Source: Limobrevibacterium gyesilva
Lineage (GTDB): Bacteria; Pseudomonadota; Alphaproteobacteria; Acetobacterales; Acetobacteraceae
NCBI RefSeq assembly: GCF_025989185.1
Contig: NZ_JAPDNT010000002.1
Span: 186,001 to 250,000, forward strand
DNA length: 64,000 bases
Direction: 5' to 3'
Part shown: positions 8,646 to 18,066 of the stretch, piece by piece
Layout: every line of letters begins with the position of its first letter
Numbering within the stretch: position 1 is the stretch's first letter
Notes under the pieces: generated by a model
The model's input: only the letters and a program-made list of their open reading frames with translations
Database searches by the model: none
What the model was told of the DNA's origin: nothing
Program-made: the position numbers and the translations under genes

Positions 8646-9745
8646 GCCGCAAGTCCTGTGTTCTGGAAAATCGTTGGTCGAAGCGGAGTCATTCCCGGAT
8701 CGGTGGCCTCGACGATCTCCGCCTCGAAGATCGCCTCGGCCGCGTCGCGCCGGCGCGGGCCGCCGGAGGTCGGCAACCAGGTGTTCCAGCCCAGCCGCGG
8801 CGGCGGGTCGGCGGCAGCGTCCAGCCGCAACTCCGGGACCGCGGCCGCCGCCAGCACGGGGTTGACCGCGAACGCGGTCTCGAACCCCACGAAAGCGCGG
8901 ACCAGCGACACCAGCCGGCGCAGCGCCGGGCGGTCGGGCAGCAGCGCTTCGAAGGCGGCGCGGTCCAGCGGGCCAACGCGCAGCACGATGCGCGCCTGGA
9001 CGTCCCACGCGCGCGTGCCGATCGCCGCATCCACACCCAGCCGGTTGAACTGGCCCGGAAGCCGCCCCTTCGGCATGCGCGAGCGTTGGTCCGGCGGGAT
9101 CGGCAGCCAGGCGCCGGCGAATTGTTCGACCTCCACGGTCCGGCCCAGCCAGTCGGACACCAGGGCGGCCAACCGGTCGGCGGAGCGCGGCCGGGCGGCG
9201 AACAGGCCGGCATAATGCAGCAGCGGATCGGTGCCGGCGGCCAGGCGCCCGGCCATGTGCGGCGTGCCGTAGCCGGTCAGCGCCAGCAACGCCGCGCCGA
9301 CCGCGTCCGGCGCCGGTGGATTGGACAGGACGGCGGCATCCGCCGCACGGTGCAGGCGATACTTGATGCCGGCGCGCGCGAACAACGCGACCATGCGGTG
9401 CGACAGCATGTCGAGGAAGCGATGCAGCGACTGCGAGCGATCGCGCAGCGTCAGGCTCAGCACTTCGGTGTAATAGCGCGGCAGGACGCCGGACGATCCC
9501 GTCAGGCCCATCAGCCCGACCGTGAGTTCGGGAGGCTTCGGCGGCGCGTCCGCCTGCGCCGGCACATCCGGCCGGATCGCCACGATGTCGGCGGGCGGGA
9601 AGGCCAGGCCGGGCTGCGAACGGAAGCGCGCGGCGTCGGCCGGATCGGCACGCCGCGCCGCGTGCATCAGCACCCGCACCGCCGCGTCGAAGCGGAAGCG
9701 CCGAGGCTCGCGCAGCAGCCGGGCCAGCGCCGAGCGCGCCGTCAC
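8642..9745 (-). CDS. tssG: T6SS baseplate protein TssG (ImpH/VasB)
   Basis: At 367 residues it is the usual size for TssG, the baseplate wedge subunit that works with TssE, TssF and TssK. It starts with the family-typical N-terminus (LLREPRRFRFDAAVRVL) and contains the early PPEL-type segment followed by GLMGLTGSSGVLPRYYTE, a hallmark of ImpH proteins. It begins with a GTG that overlaps the tssF stop (GTGA) and ends in a 4-base overlap with the methyltransferase gene, so the three are coupled. Confidence 0.95.
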   Translation of the reverse strand: MTARSALARLLREPRRFRFDAAVRVLMHAARRADPADAARFRSQPGLAFPPADIVAIRPDVPAQADAPPKPPELTVGLMGLTGSSGVLPRYYTEVLSLTLRDRSQSLHRFLDMLSHRMVALFARAGIKYRLHRAADAAVLSNPPAPDAVGAALLALTGYGTPHMAGRLAAGTDPLLHYAGLFAARPRSADRLAALVSDWLGRTVEVEQFAGAWLPIPPDQRSRMPKGRLPGQFNRLGVDAAIGTRAWDVQARIVLRVGPLDRAAFEALLPDRPALRRLVSLVRAFVGFETAFAVNPVLAAAAVPELRLDAAADPPPRLGWNTWLPTSGGPRRRDAAEAIFEAEIVEATDPGMTPLRPTIFQNTGLAA

Positions 9746-11565
9746 AGCAGCACGCGCGCCCCGGCCCGCGCCGGCCAGGCCGCCATCCGCCCGGGCCGTC
9801 CGCGCAGGGTGACGCTGGTGCGGACGAAGGAATTCACCGTGGCGTGCAATGCGAGGAACCGGTCGAGCACCGACGCCAGCAGGTACAGCCCGCCGACTTG
9901 CCAGGAGCGGGCGTCGAATTCGAGCGTGACGTCAAGGCCGCGGCAGAAAGCGCCGACGCGGGCATTGGGCACGCGCGCCGTGCCGGGGCGGGCGTTGACC
10001 GCCTGCAGTGCCTCGATCGCCGCACGCGTCTCCGCTGAATCCCGCAGGTCGTAGAGCCGGAGGATCTCCTTCAGCGCCAACGCCCCGTCTTCGCCGCCCG
10101 CGACCGAGAGATGGCCGAGCGAAAGATGCGAGACCAGCCGCCAGAAGCCCTGCTCGTGCAGCGGCGGGCGCAGCGTGGGCGTGGGCGCGGTCATCGGCAC
10201 CACCCGCGTCACTGCCGCCTCGCCTTCCACCAGGCGCAGCCGCGGGTGGCCGCCGCCGAACGGCAATTCCGCCGGCAGGTCGCGGTTCAGGCACAACGCG
10301 TCGATCGACAGCGTCGGGTCGCTCGTTGCCTCGGCGTCGAAGGCGGGGTCGTGCGGCGCGAGATAGACTTCGCTGCCGGTCAAGGGCGGCGTGGTGTCGC
10401 GCCGCACGACGCTGAAGAAGCCACCGGGTTCGCCGGCCAGGGGATCGCCATGCGTCAGCCGGTAGAACGGCCGCCATGGGCGCGACGAGCCGTCCGGCTG
10501 GGTTTCGCGCACGCGCTCGATGCCCCAGACCTCCATGGCGGCCGGGCGGCGGGAGTCAGGCACCACGCGGTATTCGATCTCGGTGCCGGTCAGCGGCACC
10601 GGTTCGCAGCGCTGGGCGAACAGGTTCACCGCCGGCGTGCACCCCAGGGCGAGCGCATCGGCACCGAGGGCGCGCTCCAGCTCCGGCACGGCGCGGTCGA
10701 GATAGACGAAGATCTCCATCCGGTTGCCGCCGGAGACCAGGGTCTTGGCGTCCATCTGGGCGAAGTCGAGAAACAGGAATTTCTCGGGGAAGGCGAAATA
10801 CTCGGTGAGCAGCCGGAAGCCGGAGAAGCTGCGCGCCGGCCAGGGCAGCAGCGCTTCCTCCGGCTCGAAGCCGACGGGGTGGATGGCGGTGGCCGGCACG
10901 ATCACCGGCGCCGGGTCGGCCGGCCCGTCAGCGTAGGCCACCGAGACCGCGTGCGCGCAGAGCAGCTCGTATAGCGGCAAGGCCAGGTTCCCGGCCCCGC
11001 GCAGGAAGAAGCGCAGGCGGTCCACGCCAAGCTGGGCGAAGCTGCCGGTGGGCGAGGCGCATTTCAGCGCGATGCGCAGCACCGCCGCGGCGCCGTTCGC
11101 CTCGGCGTTCACCGGGGCTGCCAGCGGCAGGCCGGACAGGCGCACGAACTCGATCTCAAGCGGCCACAGCGTCAGCGGATAGGCGGTGCGGAACCGGCAG
11201 GTCTCGCCGCGCACCGGCTCGGTCTCCAGCGCCACCCCCGAAGCGACCTGATAGGCGCCCTGGAGATCCGGCTGGCACTGGAACTGCACGACGGCACAGG
11301 ACGGGACCGGCGCCAGGTAGTGCGGATACAGCACGCCCAGCAGCGCATCCGTCAGTTCGGGGAACTCGTCGTCGAGCCGCCGGTGCACGCGGGCGGCCAG
11401 GAAGGCCACGCCTTCCAGCAGGCGGGCCACGTGCGGATCGTCCACCGCGTCGGCCGACAGGCGCAGGCGGCCGGCGATCTTCGGATGCGACTCGGCGAAC
11501 TCGGCGGCCAGGCGGCGGATCGCGACCAGTTCGCGGTTGTAGTAGGGCAGCAGCGAATCAGACAT
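9742..11565 (-). CDS. tssF: T6SS baseplate protein TssF (ImpG/VasA)
   Basis: This 607-residue protein begins LLPYYNRELVAIRRLAAEFA, the diagnostic N-terminus of TssF, and continues with KIAGRLRLS and PHVARLLEGVAFLAARVHRRL, all conserved in the family. TssF forms the baseplate wedge with TssG and TssE beneath the contractile sheath. The gene overlaps tssE by 8 bases at its start and tssG by 4 bases at its end, the usual E-F-G order. Length is normal and there is no disruption. Confidence 0.97.
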   Translation of the reverse strand: MSDSLLPYYNRELVAIRRLAAEFAESHPKIAGRLRLSADAVDDPHVARLLEGVAFLAARVHRRLDDEFPELTDALLGVLYPHYLAPVPSCAVVQFQCQPDLQGAYQVASGVALETEPVRGETCRFRTAYPLTLWPLEIEFVRLSGLPLAAPVNAEANGAAAVLRIALKCASPTGSFAQLGVDRLRFFLRGAGNLALPLYELLCAHAVSVAYADGPADPAPVIVPATAIHPVGFEPEEALLPWPARSFSGFRLLTEYFAFPEKFLFLDFAQMDAKTLVSGGNRMEIFVYLDRAVPELERALGADALALGCTPAVNLFAQRCEPVPLTGTEIEYRVVPDSRRPAAMEVWGIERVRETQPDGSSRPWRPFYRLTHGDPLAGEPGGFFSVVRRDTTPPLTGSEVYLAPHDPAFDAEATSDPTLSIDALCLNRDLPAELPFGGGHPRLRLVEGEAAVTRVVPMTAPTPTLRPPLHEQGFWRLVSHLSLGHLSVAGGEDGALALKEILRLYDLRDSAETRAAIEALQAVNARPGTARVPNARVGAFCRGLDVTLEFDARSWQVGGLYLLASVLDRFLALHATVNSFVRTSVTLRGRPGRMAAWPARAGARVLL

Positions 11566-12091
11566 TGTCGCGTGCCTTCACGACCACATCGGCGGTGGTG
11601 GGGTCCATCATCGTGTCGAAGGTCATCGGGTCGGGCGCCGGCTCGGCATGCAGCAGTGCCTCGATGCGCAGGCGTAATGTCGATTCCAGCCGGTCCTCGC
11701 CTTCGATCAGCGACACCCGCACGCTCACGAAGCGTGGCTCGAAGCGGCGGATGATGTCCTCGATCTCGGCCCGCAGCGCCTCGCGCCGCTTCTCGTCGTT
11801 GAACGTGCCGGAGGTGTAGTCGGGAATGCCGAAGCTGACGGCGGAGACATCGAGCTCGCCCAGGGATGTCGGCCACGACTTCCAGCGCCGGCGGGCATTC
11901 AGCAGCGCTTCCAGATCGCGGCGGACCGAGCGTCGCAGGATCGCCATCGCTTCCGTGCCGGACATCGGCGGATCGCGCTCCTGGTCCGGCGCATCGTCGA
12001 TCAGGCGGTCGAGCAGCGGCAGCTGCGCCCGTGGCCCCGGGCCGCGGCCGTTGTCGATGCCGCGGCCGTCACGGAAGGTCCGTCCACTCAT
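11558..12091 (-). CDS. tssE: T6SS baseplate protein TssE (gp25-like)
   Basis: This 177-residue homologue of phage T4 gp25 has the gpW/gp25 core: a helix LRRSVRRDLEALLNARR, then SVSFGIPDYTSG-type loop residues (here SAVSFGIPDYTSGTF) and the C-terminal strand pair IEALLHAEP. TssE starts sheath polymerisation at the baseplate. The N-terminal 40 or so residues, including PLLDRLIDD, are typical. It sits between tagJ (10 bases upstream) and tssF, which it overlaps. Confidence 0.94.
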   Translation of the reverse strand: MSGRTFRDGRGIDNGRGPGPRAQLPLLDRLIDDAPDQERDPPMSGTEAMAILRRSVRRDLEALLNARRRWKSWPTSLGELDVSAVSFGIPDYTSGTFNDEKRREALRAEIEDIIRRFEPRFVSVRVSLIEGEDRLESTLRLRIEALLHAEPAPDPMTFDTMMDPTTADVVVKARDNV

Positions 12092-12101
12092 CGGGGAATG
12101 C

Positions 12102-12920
12102 TCAAGCCCCGAAGCTGAGGGTGGTCAGCTCCATGATCCCGATCGCGTCCTCGCCGACCAGGAACATGCGCTGCCCCACCCCGCGCACCGGCCCCGTATC
12201 ATCCTGCCGCCAGTCGGTGGCGCGGCCGAGACGCAGCTCGTCGGGCAGGTCCGCATCGTCCGAGCCGTAGATGCAGGGGATGTAGACGTCGCCGTCCGGG
12301 CCATCGGTCACCGACATGCTGGCGCGGCGCCAGAACAGGTCGCGCGGGCGCTTGGGGGGATGGAATTCGATACCGGCCACGCGCTCGATCGGAACCCAGA
12401 AATACTTGCCGGTCGTGGTCAGCACCTCGAAGAAGCCGGCGCAGATATCGTCGGCGTCGCGGAAATCGTCGAAAGCCAGGTCGCCGGCCCGTCCGCGCAC
12501 ATGCGGGCGGATCTCCTCGGCCGCCGCCACGGCGCGCGCCGCTTCGGCATGGTTGCCTTCGCGCTGCGCGATCAGCGCCACCAGGATCGCCTTCTGCGCC
12601 TGCGTGGGTTCACCCAGGAACTCCGGCACGCGCCCATCGCGGCGCAGTTGCCGCCGCGCCACCTCGGCGCGCAGCAGCTGGCGGAACTCGGACACCACCA
12701 CTGCGGTCGCCGGCTCCACCTGGGCGGCCGCGTCCAGGATCACGTCGGCCCGCTCGAGATTGCCGGCGAACAGCAGCATCTCCGCCAGCATCATGCGCGC
12801 CGCGAGGTCGGTGGGCGCCTTGCGCACCGCCGCCGTGGCGGCCTCGACCGCCTGGGCGAGCCGGCCGGCGCGATACAGCTCGCCCGCCGACTGTCCCACG
12901 GCCTCACTGGTTCTTGGCAT
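12102..12920 (-). CDS. tagJ: T6SS accessory protein TagJ/ImpE
   Basis: The product is 272 residues. An N-terminal tetratricopeptide-like helical region (AGELYRAGRLAQAVEAA, then PTDLAARMMLAEMLLFAGN) leads into an ImpE-type C-terminal half with GKYFWVPIERVAGIEFHPP and RPRDLFWRRA. In systems carrying it, TagJ binds the N-terminus of TssB and helps sheath recycling by ClpV. The ATG at 12920 is preferred over an in-frame start at 12941 because AGGGAG lies 9 bases before it. Position between tssC2 and tssE matches impE in rhizobial imp clusters. Confidence 0.92.
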   Translation of the reverse strand: MPRTSEAVGQSAGELYRAGRLAQAVEAATAAVRKAPTDLAARMMLAEMLLFAGNLERADVILDAAAQVEPATAVVVSEFRQLLRAEVARRQLRRDGRVPEFLGEPTQAQKAILVALIAQREGNHAEAARAVAAAEEIRPHVRGRAGDLAFDDFRDADDICAGFFEVLTTTGKYFWVPIERVAGIEFHPPKRPRDLFWRRASMSVTDGPDGDVYIPCIYGSDDADLPDELRLGRATDWRQDDTGPVRGVGQRMFLVGEDAIGIMELTTLSFGA

Positions 12921-12951
12921 GGTCTGTTCTCCCTGTCTCACTACTGCACGT

Positions 12952-14541
12952 CTAGGCCTTGGCGCCGGGGGCCACGATATCGGTTACCAGGCGGAATGTC
13001 GCGGACACGTCGTCGAGCTGGAACTGCGGCTGCAGATGGATGACGCAGCCGAACACCCCGGGCTTCCCTGCCCGTTCCTTCACCAGAACCCGCGCCGAAA
13101 CCAGCGGAAAACGCGCCAATGCGTCCTGCGACGCCCCGGTGCCGGCATTGACGTAGCTGCTGAGCCACGCTTGCAGCCGGGATTCGATGTCCTCGGCGCG
13201 CTGGAACGAGCCGACCATCTCGCGGCCTTTCATCTTCAGGTAATGGGCGAAGCGCGAGACGCACAGCATCGAGTTCAGCTGCGCGGAAATGCGGGCATTG
13301 GCGTTCGCCGCGGCGGCGTTGGCGCCGTTGAACTGCGCCGGCGCCTGCAGGCTGCGGACCGCACCGAACATCGCCTGCTCGCCGAAGGGCAGCGCCGAGA
13401 GCGGCATCAGGCCGGCTTCCACCAGCGAGCGCTCCTGCCGATCGGTGAGCACCACATCCAGCGACGGGCGCACCCAGACGGAGCGCGGCTCAGGAGAGAA
13501 CGCCTCGGCCGGCAACTCGTCCACCAGGCCGCCATTGCGTTGGTCCGTCTCGGTGCCACGCACGTCGGCCGGCCAGCCGTGATTGGCGTAGGCGCGCACG
13601 ACGGCGAAGGCGAAGGCGTAGCCAGCCGTGGTCCATACCCGCGAGGCGACGTCGGGCGCGTATTCGCAGTAGCGGAACCCGTCGGCGCGCGCCGGATCGT
13701 CGGGCCAGGGCGAGCGCGCCAGCACCCGCGGCAAAGTCAGGGCGAGAAACCGCATGTCCTCGCGTGATGACAGCCCACGCCAGCGGGCATGCTCGGTCCC
13801 GCGGAAGCTGGCCGCCGGGTCATGCACCGTCGCAAGCTCGTCGAACCCCCCGACCTCCAGCAGGGTCGGCGAGGCCGCGAGCACCATGGGCGCAAAGGCC
13901 GCCGCCGCCACTCCGGCAAGCAGGGAGAGCGCCGCCACGTCGTCGGTGGCGTAACCGGGCATGCGCCGGTGGCGCACCTCGTGGTCCACCACGACCATGC
14001 CGAATGGCTCGCCGCCCGGCGTGCCGAACTCGTCCTCATAGATGCGGCGGAACAGGTGGCTCTGGTCGAACTCGGCGGCGCGTTCGAGGTCGCGGCAGAT
14101 CTCGCTCCAGGACACGTTGAGGATCCGCACCTTCACCCGCGCCGCGGGCTCGATGCCGTCCACCAGCCAGGCGAGGCCGCGCCAACTGCCCTCCAACCGG
14201 GACAGCCGGTCGGCGTGGAGCACCGCGTCGAGCTGGGCGGAGATCGACGCGTCGATGGCGGCGATGTCGCGATCGATGGCCCCACGCAGTGCATCCCGGT
14301 CGGCCGCCAGCCGCGCCGCCGCGGTGGGGCCGAACCAGGACGCGAGCGGACGCGCCTCGGCGCCGGCGATGAAGCCGGCGAGCGCTTCGGCGATTTGCCC
14401 ATGCGCCGCACCGAAGAACCGGCCGGACAATACGGCGTCGCGCAATGGCGGCGCCGCCGGCGCGGCTTCCGGGACCGCCTCCGGCACGGCGGCCGGTGGG
14501 GTGGCGGCCTGCTCCGCCGCCTCCCCCGTGCTGCTGCTCAC
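12952..14541 (-). CDS. Second TssC-family sheath paralogue (ImpD-like)
   Basis: This 529-residue protein belongs to the TssC/EvpB family, with RLEGSWRGLAWLVDGIEP, the EFDQSHLFRRIYEDEFGTPG block and the C-terminal [19 protein letters not shown]. It is clearly paralogous to the tssC product upstream but divergent, with an extra Ala/Pro-rich N-terminal tail (about 1-35). The GTG start at 14541 lies 22 bases after the tssC stop. Rhizobial and Agrobacterium imp clusters also have two TssC proteins (ImpC and ImpD, also called TssC41 and TssC40), and this is the ImpD position. Whether it enters the sheath or acts elsewhere is not shown by sequence. Confidence 0.9.
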   Translation of the reverse strand: MSSSTGEAAEQAATPPAAVPEAVPEAAPAAPPLRDAVLSGRFFGAAHGQIAEALAGFIAGAEARPLASWFGPTAAARLAADRDALRGAIDRDIAAIDASISAQLDAVLHADRLSRLEGSWRGLAWLVDGIEPAARVKVRILNVSWSEICRDLERAAEFDQSHLFRRIYEDEFGTPGGEPFGMVVVDHEVRHRRMPGYATDDVAALSLLAGVAAAAFAPMVLAASPTLLEVGGFDELATVHDPAASFRGTEHARWRGLSSREDMRFLALTLPRVLARSPWPDDPARADGFRYCEYAPDVASRVWTTAGYAFAFAVVRAYANHGWPADVRGTETDQRNGGLVDELPAEAFSPEPRSVWVRPSLDVVLTDRQERSLVEAGLMPLSALPFGEQAMFGAVRSLQAPAQFNGANAAAANANARISAQLNSMLCVSRFAHYLKMKGREMVGSFQRAEDIESRLQAWLSSYVNAGTGASQDALARFPLVSARVLVKERAGKPGVFGCVIHLQPQFQLDDVSATFRLVTDIVAPGAKA

Positions 14542-14563
14542 CCGCGCGAACCCGCGCGCATGA

Positions 14564-16054
14564 TCAGGCCTTCTGCGGAATCCTCGCCACCATGCGCAGG
14601 CTGGTGGTGAGTTCCTCCATTTGCAGCCACGGCCGCAGATAGGCCACCGCGTTGTAGGAGCCGGGCTTGCCCGGGATCTCTTTCACTTCCACTTTCGCCT
14701 CCCGCAGCGGGAAGCGCGCCTTGGCATCCTGGCCGGCGTTCTCGTTGGAGTTGACGTAGTTGCTGATCCAGCGGTTCAGCCACTGCTCGCATTCGCCAGG
14801 TTCCATGAAGCTGCCGATCTTGTCGCGCGCCATGACCTTCAGATAATGCGCAAACCGGCTGGTCGCCATCACATACGGCAGACGCGACGAGATCGCCGCG
14901 TTAGCGGTGGCCTCCGGGCGGTCGTATTTCTTCGCCTTCTGGGCGGTCGCGCCGCTGAAGAACACCGCACTGTCACTGTTTTTATAATAGCACAGCGGCA
15001 GAAAGCCCTGGTTCGAAAGCTCGAACTCGCGCCGGTCGGGGATCAGCACCTCGGTCGGCACCTTGGCGTCCATGTCGCCGTCGTCGGACGTGAAGATGTG
15101 GGTGGGAAGGTTTTCCACCTTGCCGCCGCCTTCGGCGCCTCGGATCGCGGTGCAGAACCCGTATTTGGCAAAAGCGTCGGTCAGCCGCACGCCCATCGCA
15201 TAGGCGGCGTTCATCCAGCAGTAGTCATGATGGCCCATCGGCTTGGCCGCGCCGTTCTCGTCATACGGCGCTTCCTCGTAGCCGAACTCCTCGATCGGCT
15301 TGGTGGCGGCGCCATAGGGCAGGCGCGCGATCACCCGCGGCATCACCAGCGAGACGAAGCGCGAATCCTCGCTATCGCGGAAGCTGCGCCATTTCGCATA
15401 TTCCTGGGTGTCGAAGATCTTGGCGATGTCGCGCGGCTTGTTCAGCTCGGTCCAGTCGTCGAAGCCGAACATCTGCGCCCCGACCCCGGAGACGAACGGC
15501 GCGAACGCCCCCGCGGCCACGTTGGAGATCAGCCGCAGTGTCTCGACGTCGTCGGGGTGGTTGGTCCACTCGTAGTCGCCGATCAGCGCGCCATACGGCT
15601 CGCCGCCGGGGGTGCCGAACTCGTTCTCGTAAATCTTCTTGAACAGCTGGCTCTGGTCGAATTCCACTGCCTTGGTCAGGTCGCGCGTCAGGTCGCGCTT
15701 GCTGGCGTTCAGCATGCGGATCTTCAGGCCGGTGCCGGTCTCGCTGTTCATCACCAGATGATTGAGCCCGCGCCAGGTGCCCTCCAGCTTGGTGAATTTT
15801 TCATGGTGCATGATCGCATTGAGCTGCGTGGACAGCTTGCGGTCGATCGCGGCGATGGCGCGGTCGAAGGTGCGCGTCAGGTTCTTGTCGAACGTGACGG
15901 TCCCGCTCAGCGCCTGCTCGACCAGAGTCTTCACCAGGTCTTGCGCGCGATCGGGCTCGGTCTGCTTGGTCGCCGCCATCACCTGGTCGAGCAGGTTTAC
16001 GCCTTCCGTCGTGACGGCAGCGGCGGCATCGGCCGAGGATTTTGCTTCGGACAT
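14564..16054 (-). CDS. tssC: T6SS contractile sheath large subunit TssC (VipB/ImpC)
   Basis: At 496 residues this is a full-length TssC. Conserved blocks include [18 protein letters not shown], the [20 protein letters not shown] segment, [13 protein letters not shown] and the closing [10 protein letters not shown] equivalent ([19 protein letters not shown]). With TssB it builds the cytoplasmic sheath around the Hcp tube. It starts 3 bases after the tssB stop. It is a better match to canonical TssC than the paralogue that follows. Confidence 0.97.
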   Translation of the reverse strand: MSEAKSSADAAAAVTTEGVNLLDQVMAATKQTEPDRAQDLVKTLVEQALSGTVTFDKNLTRTFDRAIAAIDRKLSTQLNAIMHHEKFTKLEGTWRGLNHLVMNSETGTGLKIRMLNASKRDLTRDLTKAVEFDQSQLFKKIYENEFGTPGGEPYGALIGDYEWTNHPDDVETLRLISNVAAGAFAPFVSGVGAQMFGFDDWTELNKPRDIAKIFDTQEYAKWRSFRDSEDSRFVSLVMPRVIARLPYGAATKPIEEFGYEEAPYDENGAAKPMGHHDYCWMNAAYAMGVRLTDAFAKYGFCTAIRGAEGGGKVENLPTHIFTSDDGDMDAKVPTEVLIPDRREFELSNQGFLPLCYYKNSDSAVFFSGATAQKAKKYDRPEATANAAISSRLPYVMATSRFAHYLKVMARDKIGSFMEPGECEQWLNRWISNYVNSNENAGQDAKARFPLREAKVEVKEIPGKPGSYNAVAYLRPWLQMEELTTSLRMVARIPQKA

Positions 16055-16057
16055 GGA

Positions 16058-16567
16058 TCAGCCCTCCTGCTTGTCCAGCCCAAGCTGGCTGGACAGCGCC
16101 TTCAGCTCGCTCTCGTTCTTCAGCACCTGTTCGAGCAGGTTTTCCAGCTCGTCCGACCGGTCGGCCTTGCTCATCAGATCGCGCAGCTTGTTGCGGGTCT
16201 CGATCAGCGCCTTCAGCGCCGGCACCTGTGCCGCCACGCGAGCCGGCTCGAAATCGTCCATGGAGTTGAACTTCAGATCCACCGACATCTGGCTGCCGTC
16301 GCCGGCCAGGGTGTTGTCGACCTTCATCTTCACGCCCGGAGTCATTCGCGCCATGACGTCGTTGAAGTTGTCACGGTCGATCTGGACGAACTTGCGCTCC
16401 GACATCGGGCGCAGCGGCTGCGTGGGGTCGCCGGAGAAGTCCCCAAGCACGCCGACGACGAACGGCAGCTCCCGTTCGATCTGCGCACCTTCCGTCTCGA
16501 CCTCGTACGTGATGTGCACCCGCGGCTTGCGCACGCGATTGAGCTTGTCGTGGATACTACCGCTCAT
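16058..16567 (-). CDS. tssB: T6SS contractile sheath small subunit TssB (VipA/ImpB)
   Basis: The product is 169 residues. It has [20 protein letters not shown], the diagnostic TssB start, then [14 protein letters not shown] and the [14 protein letters not shown] block, ending in a C-terminal helical region where ClpV normally binds. The ATG at 16567 is set by a GAGGGAGAG ribosome site; the longer in-frame reading to 16675 is not homologous. It is the first gene of the B-C-C2-J-E-F-G arm and probably has its own promoter just upstream (16694-16721). Confidence 0.96.
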   Translation of the reverse strand: MSGSIHDKLNRVRKPRVHITYEVETEGAQIERELPFVVGVLGDFSGDPTQPLRPMSERKFVQIDRDNFNDVMARMTPGVKMKVDNTLAGDGSQMSVDLKFNSMDDFEPARVAAQVPALKALIETRNKLRDLMSKADRSDELENLLEQVLKNESELKALSSQLGLDKQEG

Positions 16568-16693
16568 GGCCAGACTCTCCCTCTGTCGAAGAAAAGCAAA
16601 GACCGGCCGCGGCACGGCCCTCCCGGACCGGTGCGGTCTGCCTCTGCACGGTCGGAAAGACTCTGCCCCGCCCACGTCCTGCGAGGCCGGTAA

Positions 16694-16721
16694 GTTATGC
16701 GGACGGACCGAACATGGTCAA
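16694..16721 (-). promoter_or_regulatory. Candidate sigma-70 promoter for the tssB operon
   Basis: In the 229-base gap between tssA and tssB the minus strand reads TTGACC (16721-16716), 16 bases, then CATAAC (16699-16694), about 130 bases before the tssB start. The -35 matches consensus at five of six positions and the -10 at four. Slightly upstream is a GG-N10-GC arrangement (TGGCAG...TCGC) that resembles a sigma-54 site but departs from consensus at key positions. The rest of this gap shows no gene. Confidence 0.4.
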
Positions 16722-16796
16722 CCGAAGCTTTACCGGGCGAAAGCTCTGCCAGTGGAAGTTTTCCGCGAGGTTGCTGCCACCGGCGCGCAAACCACG

Positions 16797-17918
16797 TCAT
16801 TCGTCGCCGGGCTTGATGCCCAGCCCGGTGAGGATCGAATGCCGCGTGGCAACATCGGGCACCAGCTCGGCAAGCAGCTCCGGCCAGGTCATGCGGCCAC
16901 GGCGCACCGCTTCGTTCAGCGTGTCCGCGAGCGGCGAATGCGGCTCCGTGCGGCGGAAATACTCGGCGATGCGTTCGAGTTCACGCAGCATGTCGTCGCG
17001 CGTGACCGCGCGCCCGGCCGAGCCGCCGGCGACCGAAACGCCAGCGTCGCCCGGCGCCGCTTCCCCCGGCACCGGCTGCGTCTCTGCCGCTTCGGGGGCT
17101 TCTTCCTGCTGCGGCGCGTAGCGTCTGGCCGCCGCCAGGATCTGGTCTACCAGGTCGCGCACCCGGCTGGTCGGCGGGCTGTCCATGCCGGCCCTTGCGT
17201 CCAGCACGTCGCCCATGGCCCGCCAGCGCGCCGAAGCCTCCTCCGCCTGGGCACGCAAGGTCCCGAACCGGGCCGCGCCGGCGGCCCGTGCCTCTTTCTC
17301 GACATCGTCGAACGCCATCACGCCGGCATCCAGGCGCTGCTGGCGCCGCGTCGAGTCGCCGATGCCCTCCAGCTCTGCCGACTGCTCATATTGCCAGTAG
17401 CTGAGCACCGATCCGTCTGGCCGCGGGAACAGCGGCAGCTTGCGCAGCGGCTGGATCAGCGTGCCGTCGCCGCCCTCGCCGTTCAGGCCGGTAACCGGCG
17501 CCACTCTGGTAACGATGCCGTCCTCGTCCGGAACAGGATAAAGATTATTGTCCCAGAACGTCTCCGTCAGCCCGGCGATCAGTGCCGCGCCCGCCGCCAG
17601 TCCGCGCAGCCCGTCGCTGCGCACCAGCGCTTCCGTGTACCAGGCGGCGACTTCAAGATCCTTGGCTGTCTCGGTCAGGACCCGGGACGCGAGGTCACGG
17701 ATCTGGCGCCATTTCGGCGCCACCTCGGCCTCGGTCGCGTTCGGGTCGCCGGCGTCGATCGCACGCTCCAGCGCGCGCGCCTCGGCACGCAAGTCCCGCA
17801 ACCGATAATAAGGCGACTGGGCCGAGAAGTCTTCGCGCAAGTCGGTGCCGACCGGGGTGTCGCCGGGGATCGGCGACAACATCGCGTCCAGGTCAAATCC
17901 GTCAGGCCAATCCTGCAT
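16797..17918 (-). CDS. tssA: T6SS assembly protein TssA (ImpA)
   Basis: This is a 373-residue TssA with the ImpA N-terminal domain: SPIPGDTPVGTDLREDFS and a DPNATEAEVAPKWRQI-like segment, then WYTEALVRSDGLRGLAAGAALI and the WDNNLYPVPDEDG block. The C-terminus is short (RDDMLRELERIAEYFRRTEPHSPL), a form common in alphaproteobacteria. TssA primes and caps growth of the tube and sheath. The start at 17918 follows GGAG at a good distance; the longer in-frame reading to 18107 runs into clpV and is not supported. It reads divergently from clpV. Confidence 0.93.
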   Translation of the reverse strand: MQDWPDGFDLDAMLSPIPGDTPVGTDLREDFSAQSPYYRLRDLRAEARALERAIDAGDPNATEAEVAPKWRQIRDLASRVLTETAKDLEVAAWYTEALVRSDGLRGLAAGAALIAGLTETFWDNNLYPVPDEDGIVTRVAPVTGLNGEGGDGTLIQPLRKLPLFPRPDGSVLSYWQYEQSAELEGIGDSTRRQQRLDAGVMAFDDVEKEARAAGAARFGTLRAQAEEASARWRAMGDVLDARAGMDSPPTSRVRDLVDQILAAARRYAPQQEEAPEAAETQPVPGEAAPGDAGVSVAGGSAGRAVTRDDMLRELERIAEYFRRTEPHSPLADTLNEAVRRGRMTWPELLAELVPDVATRHSILTGLGIKPGDE

Positions 17919-18066
17919 GATTGAGCTCCATCCTGCGCCGCGCGGCCCGCGCCGCGCCCGCCATGCCCGTAGACATCGCATACGATGACGCAATACTCTA
18001 GCGGCAGCTTGATGCAGGGAAGCCCCGGTCGTTGCGATCGGGGCACTCTCTTGGTAGGAAATCGTA
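17919..18066. promoter_or_regulatory. Divergent promoter region between tssA and clpV
   Basis: This 148-base gap must contain promoters for both arms of the T6SS locus. I cannot pick a clear -35/-10 pair. A perfect inverted repeat CATCG-CATA-CGATG lies centrally at 17974-17987 and could be a regulator site. The clpV ribosome site (GGTAGGA) is at its right end and the tssA site (GGAG) at its left end. Confidence 0.3.

Noticed and set aside
7059-9215. 718-codon plus-strand ORF across the methyltransferase and tssG
   Set aside because: Antisense shadow; both minus-strand genes have full family motifs and overlapping stop-start joins.
16745-16775. Sigma-54 promoter before tssB
   Set aside because: GG-N10-GC spacing is present on the minus strand but several consensus positions fail and no sigma-54 activator gene is in the locus; the nearby TTGACC/CATAAC pair is a better candidate.
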